NCBI GenBank assembly: GCA_023055425.1
Contig: JALGPY010000001.1
Coordinates: 137,169,368-137,233,367 of the forward strand
DNA length: 64,000 nucleotides
Reading direction: 5' to 3'
From: Linanthus parryae
Taxonomy: Eukaryota; Streptophyta; Magnoliopsida; Ericales; Polemoniaceae
Numbering within the stretch: the first letter of the stretch is position 1; each line of letters begins with the position of its first letter. The notes beneath the pieces were generated by a model that was not told the DNA's origin, searched no databases, and saw only the letters and a list, made by a program, of their open reading frames with translations. Shown here piece after piece: positions 21,263 through 32,001 of this stretch. The position numbers and the translations under genes are program-made.

Positions 21263-21658
21263 TGTTATGTTTTTTGGTGATTCAAGATCCTGGCTAAGTG
21301 TTGGATGAAGCGGCGAAGCAACTGGCGAAGCAAGGAAGAAGAACGAAGACGCAAAATTTGGGTTTCTGTTTCTGTTCGTGCGAACACCAAAAGTGTTTCG
21401 TTGTTTCCTTGTTCAATTTGGAATGTTTTGACCGTTTCTTTTGGCACAAGTCAGTATCCTAGGCCTATATAAAGACCTAGGGTCGAGACTTACATGGTGC
21501 GGTTGATTGTATTGGCTTCTCATCAATAAAATTGGTTCGTTTTGGTCGTGGAGGTAGCTAGCCTAAAAACTAGTGAACCGTTTTAATTTTCGTGTTGTTG
21601 TTCATAATACTCTTTCGTCTCAACACCTCTCTTGTGCTTCCGCATCATTTTCTAAACA
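21263..21658 (+). repeat. 5' LTR of the gag-only Copia
   Basis: TGTTATG to CTAAACA. The TATA box (CTATATAAA, about 21465-21473) is flanked on both sides by CCTAGG. It contains one copy of the palindrome GTTCGTGCGAAC. The 3' LTR has about 50 bp more at this place with two extra motif copies. Confidence 0.9.
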
Positions 21659-21674
21659 GTGGTACAGAGCCAAG
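21659..21674 (+). promoter_or_regulatory. Primer-binding site of the gag-only Copia
   Basis: GTGGTACAGAGCCAAG follows the LTR and resembles the initiator-Met site TGGTATCAGAGCC with a 2-base deletion. The nested Copia is inserted right at its end. The sequence resumes with GTTGTTGG after the CCAAG duplication at 30145-30149. Confidence 0.75.
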
Positions 21675-23084
21675 TGTAGGGTTTTGATCATGGATACGCA
21701 GCAAAAAAACAAATATAATCCATGCAATACCCTCCAAGGATCACTGGACAAGACACATAACGATGGTAAGGGAAGAATATCAAGTTACACACCTTAGGGT
21801 TTCTCCTGTGATGAATTGTAACGTGAATTGTGTCACGTTCTCTATAGTTGATCCACGCCTAAAGTTGAGATCTAGATCTTCCTTCTCCTTGGTGCTATCC
21901 CGGAAGAAATCACACAAAACAAGGCAACAAGGAGGGGCGGCCTCCTTGTTGGGCCGACGGGAAGGGGCGGCGGCAAGGGGGGCGTGCACCTCTCTTGCTT
22001 GCTTGCTCTCTCTCCTTTTGTTCTCTCCCACTCAAGTAATGAACTAAAGACTCATAAGTATGGGAAGGAAGGAAGGAGCATCCTTTCTATAGTCCAAAAA
22101 ATCCTTGCCAACTACCTAAAGGACCCATTCTAGTCCTACTAGAATTCAGTTTAGTCCCTTCCTTGCAAATTAGTCCTACTAAGTTCGCAAGGCGTTGCAA
22201 AGTGATCCTTCTTATTAATTAATCTTATTAATTAATTCTCAAATCTAGTTCAACTCTATATAGCGTGTGACCCCATAGGTTCTATCTAGTTGGTAGCAAC
22301 ATTTTGCTAATATGGAGCGGTTTCTAGCAAAACATCCATTCTAGCCAACTAATAGAATAGGCATCCGAAAAACCTTGTACAAGTAATTTTCTCATCCCTT
22401 TGTATCTATATCTGGATTGGACACGAGACATACAAGTCACACTCGTATATCCAATCCATAGTTTCTCGATCCATGGGAATAGCCTTATTCGTGCAAATAA
22501 CATCAATATCCCATATTGATTTATTTGAGTCTGGCCAGACATTCTATAAGCACTATCCCTCGAGTGGCCTATGATATTTGCTCCCGTTATGTGGGAGGGA
22601 CAAATTCTATCTACGTCCACTACTATCTCTAAGCTTGCTTCTTATTGTATCTGGTACACCCCTTTATAACTACCCAGTTTTGGTGTAGCGTTTAACGCTA
22701 CCAAAATCACAATAATCCACAGCTAGAATATCTAGTGACTTCAAGTCTAAGGATGAAAATACCATTGCACCACGAGAAGCACTTGTGACTTAACATAACG
22801 TGTATGTAGCCTTCTCGGAGATGGGTCAATCCGGTGCGCCATTACCCTTAATGCACACCCATGTGTTGGAACATGATATCTCCATATCAATCCAACCCCA
22901 TACTAGTCTATAGATGATTGTCCCATTAATCATTTATACTGGACTAGGGTTATTTAAGATAAACAACACGATTGTAAATCTAAGGACTTCATTATATTAA
23001 ATATCCAATTAATAATACAATGAATGTTCTAGCCATAATAAATTCATACTAAACTAGATTGCCTCTAGGGCATCTATTCCAACA
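21675..23084 (-). repeat. 3' LTR of the nested Copia
   Basis: 1410 bp. It differs from the other LTR by scattered substitutions and lacks an approximately 18-bp purine-rich insertion present at about 28947-28965. Confidence 0.95.
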
Positions 23085-23101
23085 GTCTCCCCCTTGCACT
23101 A
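23085..23101 (-). promoter_or_regulatory. Polypurine tract of the nested Copia
   Basis: On the minus strand AGTGCAAGGGGGAGAC directly precedes the LTR start TGTTGG. It is a classical Copia plus-strand primer. Confidence 0.9.
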
Positions 23102-23245
23102 GAGCCAATCTGACGCATCTCGTGTGCCCATGCTCCTAGTGTGCCCTTCATGCTTCCACTGCACAAGCGGCTTTGTAAGTGGATCTGACAGATTCTCATC
23201 TGTAGGAATCTTGCATATCCGAACGTCTCCTCTATCGATAATATC

Positions 23246-23750
23246 TCAAATCAGATGGAACTTCCTGAGCACGTTCTTGGATTTCTGGTGTGACCTTAGT
23301 TCCTTTGATTGCGTGATCGCCCCAGTGTTGTCACAGTACAACTCGACTGGATCCGCAATGCTAGGAACCACACCAAGTTCAGAAACAAACTTTCTGATCC
23401 AAACAGCTTCCTTTGCTGCGCCATTTGCAGCAATGTACTCAGCTTCTGTTGTAGAATCAGCTACCGTCTCTTGCTTGGAACTCTTCCAGCTCACCGCTGC
23501 TCCATTCAGGCAAAACACATATCCCGACTGTGATCTAAAGTCATCTCTGTCGGTTTGGAAGCTTGCATCAGTGCAACCCCTTACACGCAACTCTTCCTCA
23601 CCGCCAAATATCAAGAAAGCATCCTTAGTTCTTCTCACGTACTTCAGGATGTTCTTGACTGCAATCCAATGACTCTCGCCCGGATTGGATTTGTATCTGC
23701 TTGTCATACTCAAGGCATATGACACAATCTGGTCTAGTACATAACATGGC
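23246..23750 (-). pseudogene. Copia RNase H domain (nested element)
   Basis: The frame 23725-23246 carries the Copia RNase H motifs in order: GESHWIAVKNILKYVRRTKD, RVRGCTDASFQTDRDD (catalytic Asp), SGYVFCLNGAAVSW, STTEAEYIAANGAAKEAVWI (catalytic Glu), LYCDNTGAI (catalytic Asp) and SHQKSKNVLRKFHLI. It is separated from the reverse transcriptase by a TAA and a frameshift near 23700-23752. Confidence 0.9.
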
Positions 23751-24749
23751 TTACATGATAGATCCTATGGACGAGGCATAGGGAATTCTACTCATGCGTT
23801 CCTTCTCAATCTCATTGGAAGGACAACCACTCTTCGAAAGAGTGATTCCATGTGACATGGGCAAGAATCCATTTTTGGAATCTTGCATGTTGAACCACTT
23901 CAACACCTTGTCAATATATGTACTCTGACTTAGGCCTAGCAGTCTCTTAAATCTATCTCTATAGATGTTTATACCGAGTATATAGGCTGCTTCCCCTAAG
24001 TCTTTCATTGAGAAACACTTCCCTAGCCAATCTTTAACAGATAGCAGCATGGGAACATCGTTTCCAATGAGTAGTATGTCATCCACATACAAGACCAGAA
24101 AAGCTACAGAGATCCCACTAACCTTCTTGTAGACACAAGACTCATCTTCGTGTCTGATGAAGCCAAACTCTTTGACTACTTCATCAAAACGTCGATTCCA
24201 ACTCCTAGAAGCTTGCTTCAATCCATAAATGGATCGTTGCAACTTACAGACTTTGTTGGCTTGCTTTGGATCTTCAAAACCCTCCGGCTGTATCATATAC
24301 ACGTCCTCTAGGAGATTCCCATATAGGAATGCTGTTTTGACATCCATCTGCCAAATCTCATAGTCGTAGTATGCTGCAATTGCAAGTAGGATTCGGATGG
24401 ATTTGGTCATAGCGACTGGTGAAAAGGTTTCATCATAGTCAATACCATGAATCTGTCTGAATCCTTTATCCACCAATCGGCCCTTATAGGTACTCACATT
24501 ACCATCCATGTCAATCTTCTTCTTGAAGACCCATTTGCACCCTATGGGTCGCGCCCCTTCGGGTGGTTCCACCAAAGTCCATACTTTGTTGGTATACATG
24601 GATTCCATCTCGGATCTCATGGCTTCTAGCCACTTCTGAGAGTCTCGTCCTTTCACGGCCTCTTCATAGGTAGTAGGCTCATCATCTATGAGCATCGTGT
24701 CACTGGAATCGGTCACGAGAAGTCCATTCCTCTCGGGTTCCTGGCGCAC
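23751..24749 (-). pseudogene. Copia reverse transcriptase (nested element)
   Basis: A 332-codon frame. Motifs in order: AMRSEMESMYTNKVWTLVEP, GCKWVFKKKIDMDGNVSTYK, GIDYDETFSPVA, IWQMDVKTAFLYGNLLEDVY, CKLQRSIYGLKQASRSWNRR and the active site LVLYVDDILLIGND. The domain copies element RNA into DNA. The frame ends at a TAA just before the RNase H segment. The upstream part, from the integrase C-terminus, is in a different frame. Confidence 0.9.
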
Positions 24750-24845
24750 TCTACTAGATCAACGAAGCTCTTGTGTTACCTGAACATGCTGTTCCACAAC
24801 TAATTGTGGATCCTGTTCTTGTTCCATAATCGGTTCAGTGTGTGG

Positions 24846-25619
24846 TTATTGAATCTCTTCAAGTTCTACAGTCCTCCCACTTGCTTCTTTAGAGACAAAC
24901 TCTCTTTCTAGAAACACGCCAGAACGAGCAACAAAGACTTTGTTCTCGGTTGGATTGTAGAAGTAGTAACCCTTAGTTTCCTTAGGGTACCCCACAAATT
25001 TACACTTATCCGTCTTCGCCCCTAGCTTGTCTGATTGTAAACGTTTTACATAGACATCGCAGCCCCAAATCTTCATGGACGACAGTGTGGGATGCCTCTC
25101 ACTCCTGGTGTCTTCATGACTGATTTAGATGGAACACGGTTAATGGTGAAAGCTGCACTTAATAGAGCATAGCCCCAAAACGATAATGGAAGATCGGTTT
25201 GACACATCATAGATCGAACCATATCCAATAGGGTTTGATTCCTCCTCTCAGACACGCCATTCCATTGTGGCGTTCCGGGTGGAGTGAGTTGGGACACGAT
25301 CCCACACTCTCTAAGATAGTCGTCAAACTCTTGGCTCAAGTATTCTCCTCCACGATCTGATCGTATCCTTGATACTTTTGCCAAGTTGCTTCTTTACTTC
25401 ACTTTTGAATTCTTTGAACATTTCAAAGGATTCGGATTTGGCCTTCATAAGGTACACAAATCCATATCTACTGTAATCATCAGTAAATGTAATGAAGTAG
25501 ACATAACCACCCATGGCTGGCGTGGTAAATGGCCCACACACATCAGTGTGTATGAGTGCCAATTGCTCACTAGTCCTCTCACCTTTCTTATTGAAAGGGG
25601 AATTTGTCATTTTTCCCAA
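24846..25619 (-). pseudogene. Copia integrase (nested element), three frames
   Basis: 25619-25323 has LIHTDVCGPFTTPAMGGYVY (first catalytic Asp) and FITFTDDYSRYGFVYLM. 25384-25073 has RIRSDRGGEYLSQEFDDYLR (second Asp), TPQWNGVSERRNQTLLDMVR (Glu) and LPLSFWGYALLSAAF. 25076-24846 has the C-terminal KIWGCDVYVKRL and KCKFVGYPKETKGYYFY. The catalytic residues are present but two frameshifts split the domain. Confidence 0.85.
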
Positions 25620-25869
25620 TAAACAAGCCTCACATGTCTCATATGATTCAAAATCAAATGAGTCTAGTAGTCCATCCTTATGGATTCTAGATACACGTTT
25701 CTCGTTTAATATGGCCTAAAAGGCAGTGCCATAAGTAAGCAGGATCTAAATCATTTATTTTAATCCTCTTGGTATTAATGTTGTAGACAATATTGCTTAG
25801 ATCAAGGACATACAGTCCATTAAATAATTGTGCACTAAAATAGTGAATATTATTAAAATAAAAGGAACA

Positions 25870-26307
25870 TCAATTGTTCTTTATTGAAATAATAAAACCT
25901 TCCTTGTCCAAACAAGAAATAGAAATAATGTTTCTGCTCATAGCAGGCACATAATAGCAACTATTTAATTCTAAAACTAATCCTGAAGGCAGAGATAGCT
26001 CGTACACGCCCACGGCTAACGCAGCAACTTTTGCTCCATTCCCAACGCGCAGATCTATCTCCCCTTTAGCCAATCTTCTACTTCTCTTTAGATCCTGCAC
26101 ATTTTGACAAATGTGAGATCCACATCCAGTATCTAATACCCATGATGTAGAGACATTTTTTTTTGTTCCAAAGATGTAGAGACAATTAAATTGACATCTA
26201 TAACAAAAATACCTGGTGGTGGTGTAATCACTATTCCAAGCCTCTTGTCCTCCAGATATTTTGGGTAGTTCCTCCTCCAGTGTCCAGGCTGACTGAAGTA
26301 GTGACAC
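25870..26307 (-). pseudogene. Copia protease and pre-integrase region (nested element)
   Basis: The frame contains the protease active site VLDTGCGSHICQNVQ (Asp-Thr-Gly), then IDLRVGNGAKVAALAVGVYEL and the ELNSCYYVPAMSRNIISIS segment that closes the protease. Stops lie between it and the integrase core, where the GAG-pre-integrase zinc-binding region is unreadable. Confidence 0.8.
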
Positions 26308-27128
26308 TCGCCTTTAGTCACACCTTTGGCAATGCCACCAACAGGCTTAAGGGCAGGTTCCTTGGACTTGGAAACTGACTTGCCTTTTCCCTTGGAGGAT
26401 GAGGCAAACCTTTTGCCCTTTCCTTTCTGCACCATCATAATGGCCTTGCCCTTACCCTTGTCGATGCTTTGTTCAGCTGTCCTCAACATATTGAGCAAAT
26501 ATGGCAGTGGTTTCACGATCTCATTCATTTTATAGTTCATGATGAACTGTCCATAACTCTCGGGCAACGATTGCAACACGAGATCGGTTGCCAACTCTTG
26601 GCCGACCAGGAACCCCAGTCGGGCGAGATTCTCCAGGTACCTGATCATACGGAGTACATGGGGTCCCACCGGGTTCCCTTCTTCCAGATGAAACTTGAAC
26701 AATTCCTTAGAGACCTCATACCTCTCAACCCTCGCCTGCTCTTGGAAGAGTTGCTTCAGATGCTCGATCATATCGACATCATTCATGTTTTCGTGTTGCT
26801 TCTTAAGCTTAGAAGTCATGGTACATAGCATGAGGCAGGCCGCATCATTAGCGTCATCAACACGCTTTTGATACGCCTTTAGGGCTGCAGTGGTATTGTT
26901 CTCTGGACCTGCTGGAACTTGCTCCTCTATTGCGTACAGTTTCTTCTCTTGCTTGAGAACGATTATCAAGTTTCTGTACCAATCAGGGAAGTTGGTTCCA
27001 GAGAGCTTGTCCTTCTCAAGGACATATCGTAGGAATGTTGTGAACTCGATGAGTTGTTTGCCATTTGAAATTCTACAAAAAGGAAAATACGCAAGTTTTA
27101 GTATTCGTGAATTTTTTACTATATTCAA
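26133..27128 (-). pseudogene. Copia gag (nested element)
   Basis: A frame of about 330 codons. Motifs include LSGTNFPDWYRNLIIVLKQE near the N-terminus, the UBN2-type capsid helices (EVSKELFKFHLEEGNPVGPH, ELATDLVLQSLPESYGQFIM), a Lys/Gly-rich stretch and a zinc knuckle. The knuckle reads CHYFSQPGHWRRNY, so the second and fourth zinc ligands are Phe and Tyr where Cys is expected. The natural ATG at the N-terminus is one frame off. The frame overlaps the start of the protease segment. Confidence 0.8.
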
Positions 27129-28701
27129 TAATGGCTAGTTTATCAAATATAGCCCCCACTATTTTTCTACGGATTAATAACCCTCAAGATATTTATGCGG
27201 AAAATATCCTTATATTTTATAGTGGGCAAAGATCCATGTTTCATCTCCTTATGAGCTTGCTTTGGCAAGTCACCCATAATTTGACTACTTTAGGTAGGAA
27301 CAATTCCAATTGCATCCCTTATGCAACTCTTAATTCAATTCGACAAATAAGTCCTTATTTATCCATCCACATGGATAATCCCAATTGATTGTCTCTAAAT
27401 TTTAATCATAGTAAACACCTAGTTGCGTCCAACCTCTCACTTAAACAATCTGCACACGAGGTGTGCCATCGCACCACATTATTATTAACCAAGTCGCCAT
27501 GCTTTGGCACGCACGATCTTGGGAAAACATGATGATGACGAGTGTTTAAATAACGAGAAGACAAAAACACAATATTTGTTTTTGAGGGATTTTTCAATTC
27601 AATTTTAATTGTTTTTGTTGATCCATATCAACAAATCTATCTATTTGAGTTTGGGCACAACTCCAAATAATAGATCCGAGTTGTCTAATTATCTTATTAT
27701 ACTAATTACATGCATCAACCATACACCAACCACAAAATAATAAGACAATAATATAAACAACCACAAAAGAAAATAAAACGTGATGTGAATATGGCTTTTT
27801 CTAGACTAAGATATGAACCTAGAAGCAAACACATCTCCATGCGTCTTCATCTTTTCGTCCATCCTTCATAGTCATGTGGAATGCTCCATGCTCCATCTTT
27901 TGTGGCTCCCTTTGGCTTTGGGCTTCTTTTCTTCAATCTTGGCTAAAAATCTACTCTATCTAGCACTAGCTAACAACTATACTAAATAAAATAAATCTCA
28001 CAAGTTGAGAAAAAATATGGCTCGCAGGCCATAAAACCCTAATTAATTATTACAATTAATTGATCAGCTCGCAGGTCGTAAACCAAACCACAAAATTAAA
28101 CAATCACACCAAACCACATCCTAAGGCCATATCCAATCACCATGCGATTTGCACATAAACAGTTAAAATCCCATTTTAACGCGCTTGGTCAATTTTAATT
28201 GATTTTAGGATTTTTTAGTGTTAAAACGGTCCATGGGGCCCAAAAATCAAATTGCCCGTGCCCAAAAGGAGGACCGCAGAGGCTCTGGGCCGGCCGGCCC
28301 CTAGCCCACGCGGCTAGGCCGCGGGCTAGGGCTGCCCTGGCCCCTAGGCCGTCCCTTGCTTGGGCGGAAAGCAAGGAGGGGAGGTCTCCTGGGGGGACCA
28401 AACCTCCTGTGGGAGTTGTTACCAAAACAACTCCCTTGCTTGGTGCCCAAGTTTGGTTGTTTCCATGTATAAAAAGAACTCCTTCTTTCCATAGGATGCT
28501 CAAACCCTAGATCTAAGATCCTAGAATTTCTCAAACTCACTAATTCATGCATCCAATGCAAAAACTAGGTCTTGTTATGATTGATTATGGACAAATTGCA
28601 TCATATGCTTGATTTGTCTTGTTTTACGCGATAAACAATAAATTTAAAGTGTAAAACTATCAAAACGTAACACATAAAGCACGTTTATGCTCTACGACCT
28701 G
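27129..28701 (-). other. Leader of the nested Copia
   Basis: A non-coding stretch of about 1.6 kb between PBS and gag, mostly AT-rich. A GC-rich block at about 28230-28450 stands out. It holds a perfect 14-bp palindrome and a strong hairpin, described separately. Open frames in the GC-rich block have no family resemblance. Confidence 0.6.
28287..28329 (-). other. GC-rich palindrome plus hairpin in the Copia leader
   Basis: GGGCCGGCCGGCCC (28287-28300) is perfectly self-complementary. Directly next to it CTAGCCC (28301-28307) pairs with GGGCTAG (28323-28329), and inside it GCGGC pairs with GCCGC around a TAG loop. That gives a 12-bp stem with a 2-base bulge. It lies in the RNA leader between PBS and gag. 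Confidence 0.7.
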
Positions 28702-28716
28702 TGGCTCTGATACCAC
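28702..28716 (-). promoter_or_regulatory. Primer-binding site of the nested Copia
   Basis: On the minus strand the LTR end CCTACA is followed by GTGGTATCAGAGCCA, complementary to initiator Met-tRNA, as in most plant Copia elements. Confidence 0.9.
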
Positions 28717-30144
28717 TGTAGGAATTTGATCATGGATACACAGCGTAAAAACAAATATAATCCATGCAATACCCTCCAAGGATCACAGGACAAGAGACAT
28801 AACGATGGTAAGGGAAGAATATCAAGTTACACACCTTAGGGTTTCTCCTGTGATGACTTGTAACGTGAATTGTGTCACGTTATCTATAGTTGATCCACGC
28901 CTAGAGTTGAGATCTAGATCTTCCTTCTCCTTTGTGCTAGCCCGGAATGGAGGAAGGGGAAGAAGAAATCACACAACACAAGGCAACAAGGAGGGGCGGC
29001 CTCCTTGTTGGGCCGACGGGAAGGGGGCGGCGGCAAGGAGGGCGTGCGCCTCTCTTGCTTGCTTACTCTCTCTCCTTTTGTTCTCTCCCACTCAAGTTAT
29101 GAACTAAAGGCTCATAAATATGGGAAGGAAGGAAAGTCCATCCTTTATATAGTCCAAAAAATCCTTGCCAACTACCTAAAGGACCCATTCTAGTTCTACT
29201 AGAATTCGGTTTAGTCCCTTCCTTACAAATTAGTCCTACTAAGTTTGCAAGGTGTTGCAAAGTGATCCTTATTATTAATTAATCTTATTAATTAATTCTC
29301 AAATCTAGTTCAACTCTATATAGCGTGTGACACCATAGGTTCTATCTAGTTGGTTGCAACATTTTGCTAATATGGAGCGGTTTCTATCAAAACATCCATT
29401 CTAGCCAACTAATAGAATAGTCATCCGACAAACCTTGTACAAGTAATTGTCTCATCCCTTTGTCTCTATATCCGGATTGGACACTAGACATACAAGTCAC
29501 ACTCGTATATCCAATCCATAGTTTCTTGATCCATGGGAATAGCCTTATTCGTGCAAATAACATCAATATCCCAGATTGATTTATTTGAGTTTGGCCAGAC
29601 ATTCTATAAGCACTATCCCTCGAGTGGCCTAGGATATTTTCTCCCGTTATGTGGGAGGGAAAAATTCTATCTACGTCCACTAGGATCTCTAAGCTTGCTT
29701 CTTATTGTATCCGGTACACGCCTTTATAACTACCCATTTACGGTGTAGCGTTTAACGCAACCAAAATCACAATAATCCACAACTAGAATATCTAGTGACT
29801 TCAAGTCTAAGGATGACAATACCATTTCACCACGAGAAGCACTTGTGACTTAACATAACGTGTATGTACCCTTCTCAGAGATGGGTCAATCCGGTGCGCC
29901 ATTACTCTTAATGCACACCCATGTGTTGGATCATGATATCTCCATATCAATCCAACCCCATACTAGTCTATAGATGATTGTCCCATTAATCATTTATACT
30001 GGAATAGGGATATTTAAGATAAACAACACGATTTTAAATCTAAGGACTTCATTATATTAAATATCCAATAAATAATACAATGAATGTTCTAGCCATAACA
30101 AATTCATACTAAACTAGATTGCCTCTAGGGCATCTATTCCAACA
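28717..30144 (-). repeat. 5' LTR of the nested Copia
   Basis: 1428 bp, matching 21675-23084 throughout. It carries an approximately 18-bp purine-rich insertion relative to that copy. Confidence 0.95.
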
Positions 30145-30186
30145 CCAAGGTTGTTGGATCTCGAGTTTGTGAGGAGTGATGTTGAA

Positions 30187-30948
30187 TATGATGAAGACTG
30201 ATTGTTTTGATGGGAAGAATGAGTTTACCTTGTTGCAAATAAAGATGCGTGTTTTGTTGAAGCAACAAGATCAGTAGTTGAACTAGCTAACAAAATAGGC
30301 ATTGACCAGACCACATCAGAGTTTGTGAAGATGGAGGAGAAGGCGCATTCGACGATCATGTTGTGCCTCGCGGACGACGTGGTTACTGGAGTTGCATATC
30401 AGACCTCGGCGGCTAGCTTATGGAAGAATTTGGAGGATCTCTACACAAAGAAATCTGTGGCCAACAAGTTAATTTTGAAGCAGCGGTTATTCGGTCTTCG
30501 GAGGGTTGAAGGTACGCATATTGGTGATCACCTAGACAATCTCAACACTATCTTGCTTGAATTGCGCAATAGTGGCGAGACTGTAAGTGATGTTGATGCG
30601 GCCTTGATATTGTTGGTGTCTTTACCTCCTTTTTTTGAGGGTTTCGTCCACTCTTTTGTTGTTGGGAAGGATACGATAACCCTGGAAGTTCGTTCGGCTT
30701 TGCACACAAGGGAATTGAGGCACAAGGCGTCAAAGTTTGAAGATCATGATGGTGGCGCATTCATGGTCAAGGGAAAAGGTAAGGGTGGACATCGGAACTA
30801 TGGTAGATCCAACTTACCATTGGGCGTTTGTGCTTTTTGTCGTGAAAATGGTCATTGGAAGTGGAATTTTCCCATGAACAAAGGGTCTGCAGGGTTTGCT
30901 GCAGTTCGAGGTGGAGGGACAAAGTCCGAGGACGACTTCGTTCTCTAG
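30187..30948 (+). pseudogene. Copia gag of the gag-only element
   Basis: The first part (about 30187-30320; CFDGKNEFTLLQIKMRVLLK) is closed by stops. From about 30331 a frame of about 205 codons runs to a TAG at 30946. It has the UBN2-type capsid region (ASLWKNLEDLYTKKSVANKL, LKQRLFGLRRVEGTHIGDHL, ILLVSLPPFFEGFVHSFVVG). The zinc knuckle reads CAFCRENGHWKWNF, with Phe in place of the last Cys. The frame ends at SEDDFVL, about where gag meets protease in complete Copia relatives, and no pol follows. Confidence 0.8.
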
Positions 30949-30988
30949 GTCTCATGTGCAAGCTTGGGCTCCAGGCATAGGAGCATGG

Positions 30989-31251
30989 GCGTGTGATTTG
31001 TGACACGCGGATTGGTCGTTTGATTGGCGGCGTGTTATTGTACACGCATTGGTTGCTGGCACGTTATTGGGCGTGTTTTGGTTCGCGTCTTGTTGCGGTA
31101 ATCGATTGGTGACGCAATTGGCATGACTCGTTTGACAGGCACTTTTTCACGAAGTGTCATTGGTGTGACAAATGGGGAGATGCATTATGTCATGGTGCAT
31201 TGACGGTGTGTTGATTGGGACACACAAAGTTTCTGCGTTTGTTGAGACGCA
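30989..31251 (+). other. Run of about nine stem-loops in the gag-only Copia
   Basis: Inverted repeats lie at 30989-31008 (GCGTGT/ACACGC), 31030-31047 (GCGTGT/ACACGC), 31060-31075 (CACG/CGTG), 31085-31115 (GCGTC/GACGC), 31140-31156 (CACTT/AAGTG), 31155-31170 (TGTCA/TGACA), 31180-31200 (ATGCA/TGCAT), 31206-31225 (GTGTG/CACAC) and 31234-31251 (TGCGT/ACGCA). Loops are mostly 6-10 bases and rich in TTG. The stretch fills the space between gag and the polypurine tract. Confidence 0.65.
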
Positions 31252-31369
31252 AATACGCGTTTGTTGTGGTGCATAGTGAGTGTATTTCAATACCGCAAAA
31301 TTTGGAAATATTGTCTATCAGTTGATTGGATTGATGAGAGCATTGGATTGATTGCTAGGGAAATTGAAT

Positions 31370-31382
31370 CAAGGTGGAGATT
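31370..31382 (+). promoter_or_regulatory. Polypurine tract of the gag-only Copia
   Basis: CAAGGTGGAGATT directly before the 3' LTR start TGTTATG. A nearly identical tract (CAAGATGGAGATT) precedes the related LTR at 63628. Confidence 0.8.
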
Positions 31383-31825
31383 TGTTATGTTTTTGGTGAT
31401 TCAAGATCCTAGCTAAGTGTTGGACAAAGCAGCGAAGCAACTGGCGAAGCAATGAAGAAGAACGAAGACGCAAAAATTGGGTTTTTGTTTCTGTTCGTGC
31501 GAACACCAAAATTATATTCATGCGAACACTTCGGGTGTTCATGTGAACACTCTGGGCTGGGGCGGTTTCGTTGTTTCCTTGTTCAATTTTGAGATGTTTG
31601 ACTGTTTCTTTGGGCACAAGTCAGTATCCTAGGGCTATATAAAGACCTAGGGTCGAGACTTACATAGTTTGGTTGATTGTATTAGCTTCTCATCAATAAA
31701 ATTAGTTCGTTTTGGTCGTGGAGGAACCTAGCCTAAAAACTAGTGAACCACGTTATCTCGTGTTATTCTTCATCATATTCTTTCGTCCCATCACCTCTTT
31801 TGTGCTTCCGCATCGTTTTCTAACA
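31383..31825 (+). repeat. 3' LTR of the gag-only Copia
   Basis: 443 bp. Relative to the 5' LTR it has about 50 extra bases at about 31510-31560. They hold ATTCATGCGAACACT and the perfect inverted repeat GTGTTCATGTGAACAC (31535-31550), next to the shared GTTCGTGCGAAC (31493-31504). Confidence 0.9.
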
Positions 31826-32001
31826 ATCCAAAACAGAAGAAGAGCTCTCCGGCCAACGACAGAAGAATGCCATTCTCTCTCTGCTTTGCTCCAGTGTGAG
31901 GAGAACCACAAAATGCCACCAAGAGGGTCGACCCCGGTTTAAATACTGATGGTCCCTAGTCCCCCAGACGAAGCGGTTGCCATTCTCTATGCTGTCATAG
32001 A
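31826..32001. other. Intergenic flank of the gag-only Copia
   Basis: Continues the sequence interrupted at 21262. No gene is seen. Confidence 0.4.

Larger units (their letters stand above)
21675..30144 (-). mobile_element. Complete nested Copia retrotransposon (minus strand)
   Basis: LTRs lie at 21675-23084 and 28717-30144. In its own direction they start TGTTGGAATAGATGCCC and end CCTACA. The flanking duplication is CCAAG (21670-21674 and 30145-30149). The order on the minus strand is 5' LTR, initiator-Met PBS, a 1.6-kb leader, gag, protease, integrase, reverse transcriptase, RNase H, polypurine tract and 3' LTR. This is the Copia order (integrase before reverse transcriptase). Stops and frameshifts occur in every segment, so this copy is defective. 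Confidence 0.95.
21263..31825 (+). mobile_element. Gag-only Copia element (TR-GAG-like), split by a nested Copia
   Basis: LTRs lie at 21263-21658 (396 bp) and 31383-31825 (443 bp), both starting TGTTATGTTTT, with a perfect ATCCA duplication (21258-21262 and 31826-31830). Without the nested element at 21675-30144 it is only about 2.1 kb: LTR, a Met-type PBS, a gag, about 430 bp of non-coding DNA with many stem-loops, a polypurine tract and LTR. Protease, integrase and reverse transcriptase are absent. This matches the organisation called TR-GAG (terminal repeats plus gag only). It would need pol from a relative. A related 3' end lies at 63350-64000. Confidence 0.9.

Noticed and set aside
28195..28561. 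GC-rich open frames of about 100 codons on both strands
   Set aside because: They lie in the leader of the nested Copia, overlap each other and are explained by base composition and palindromes.
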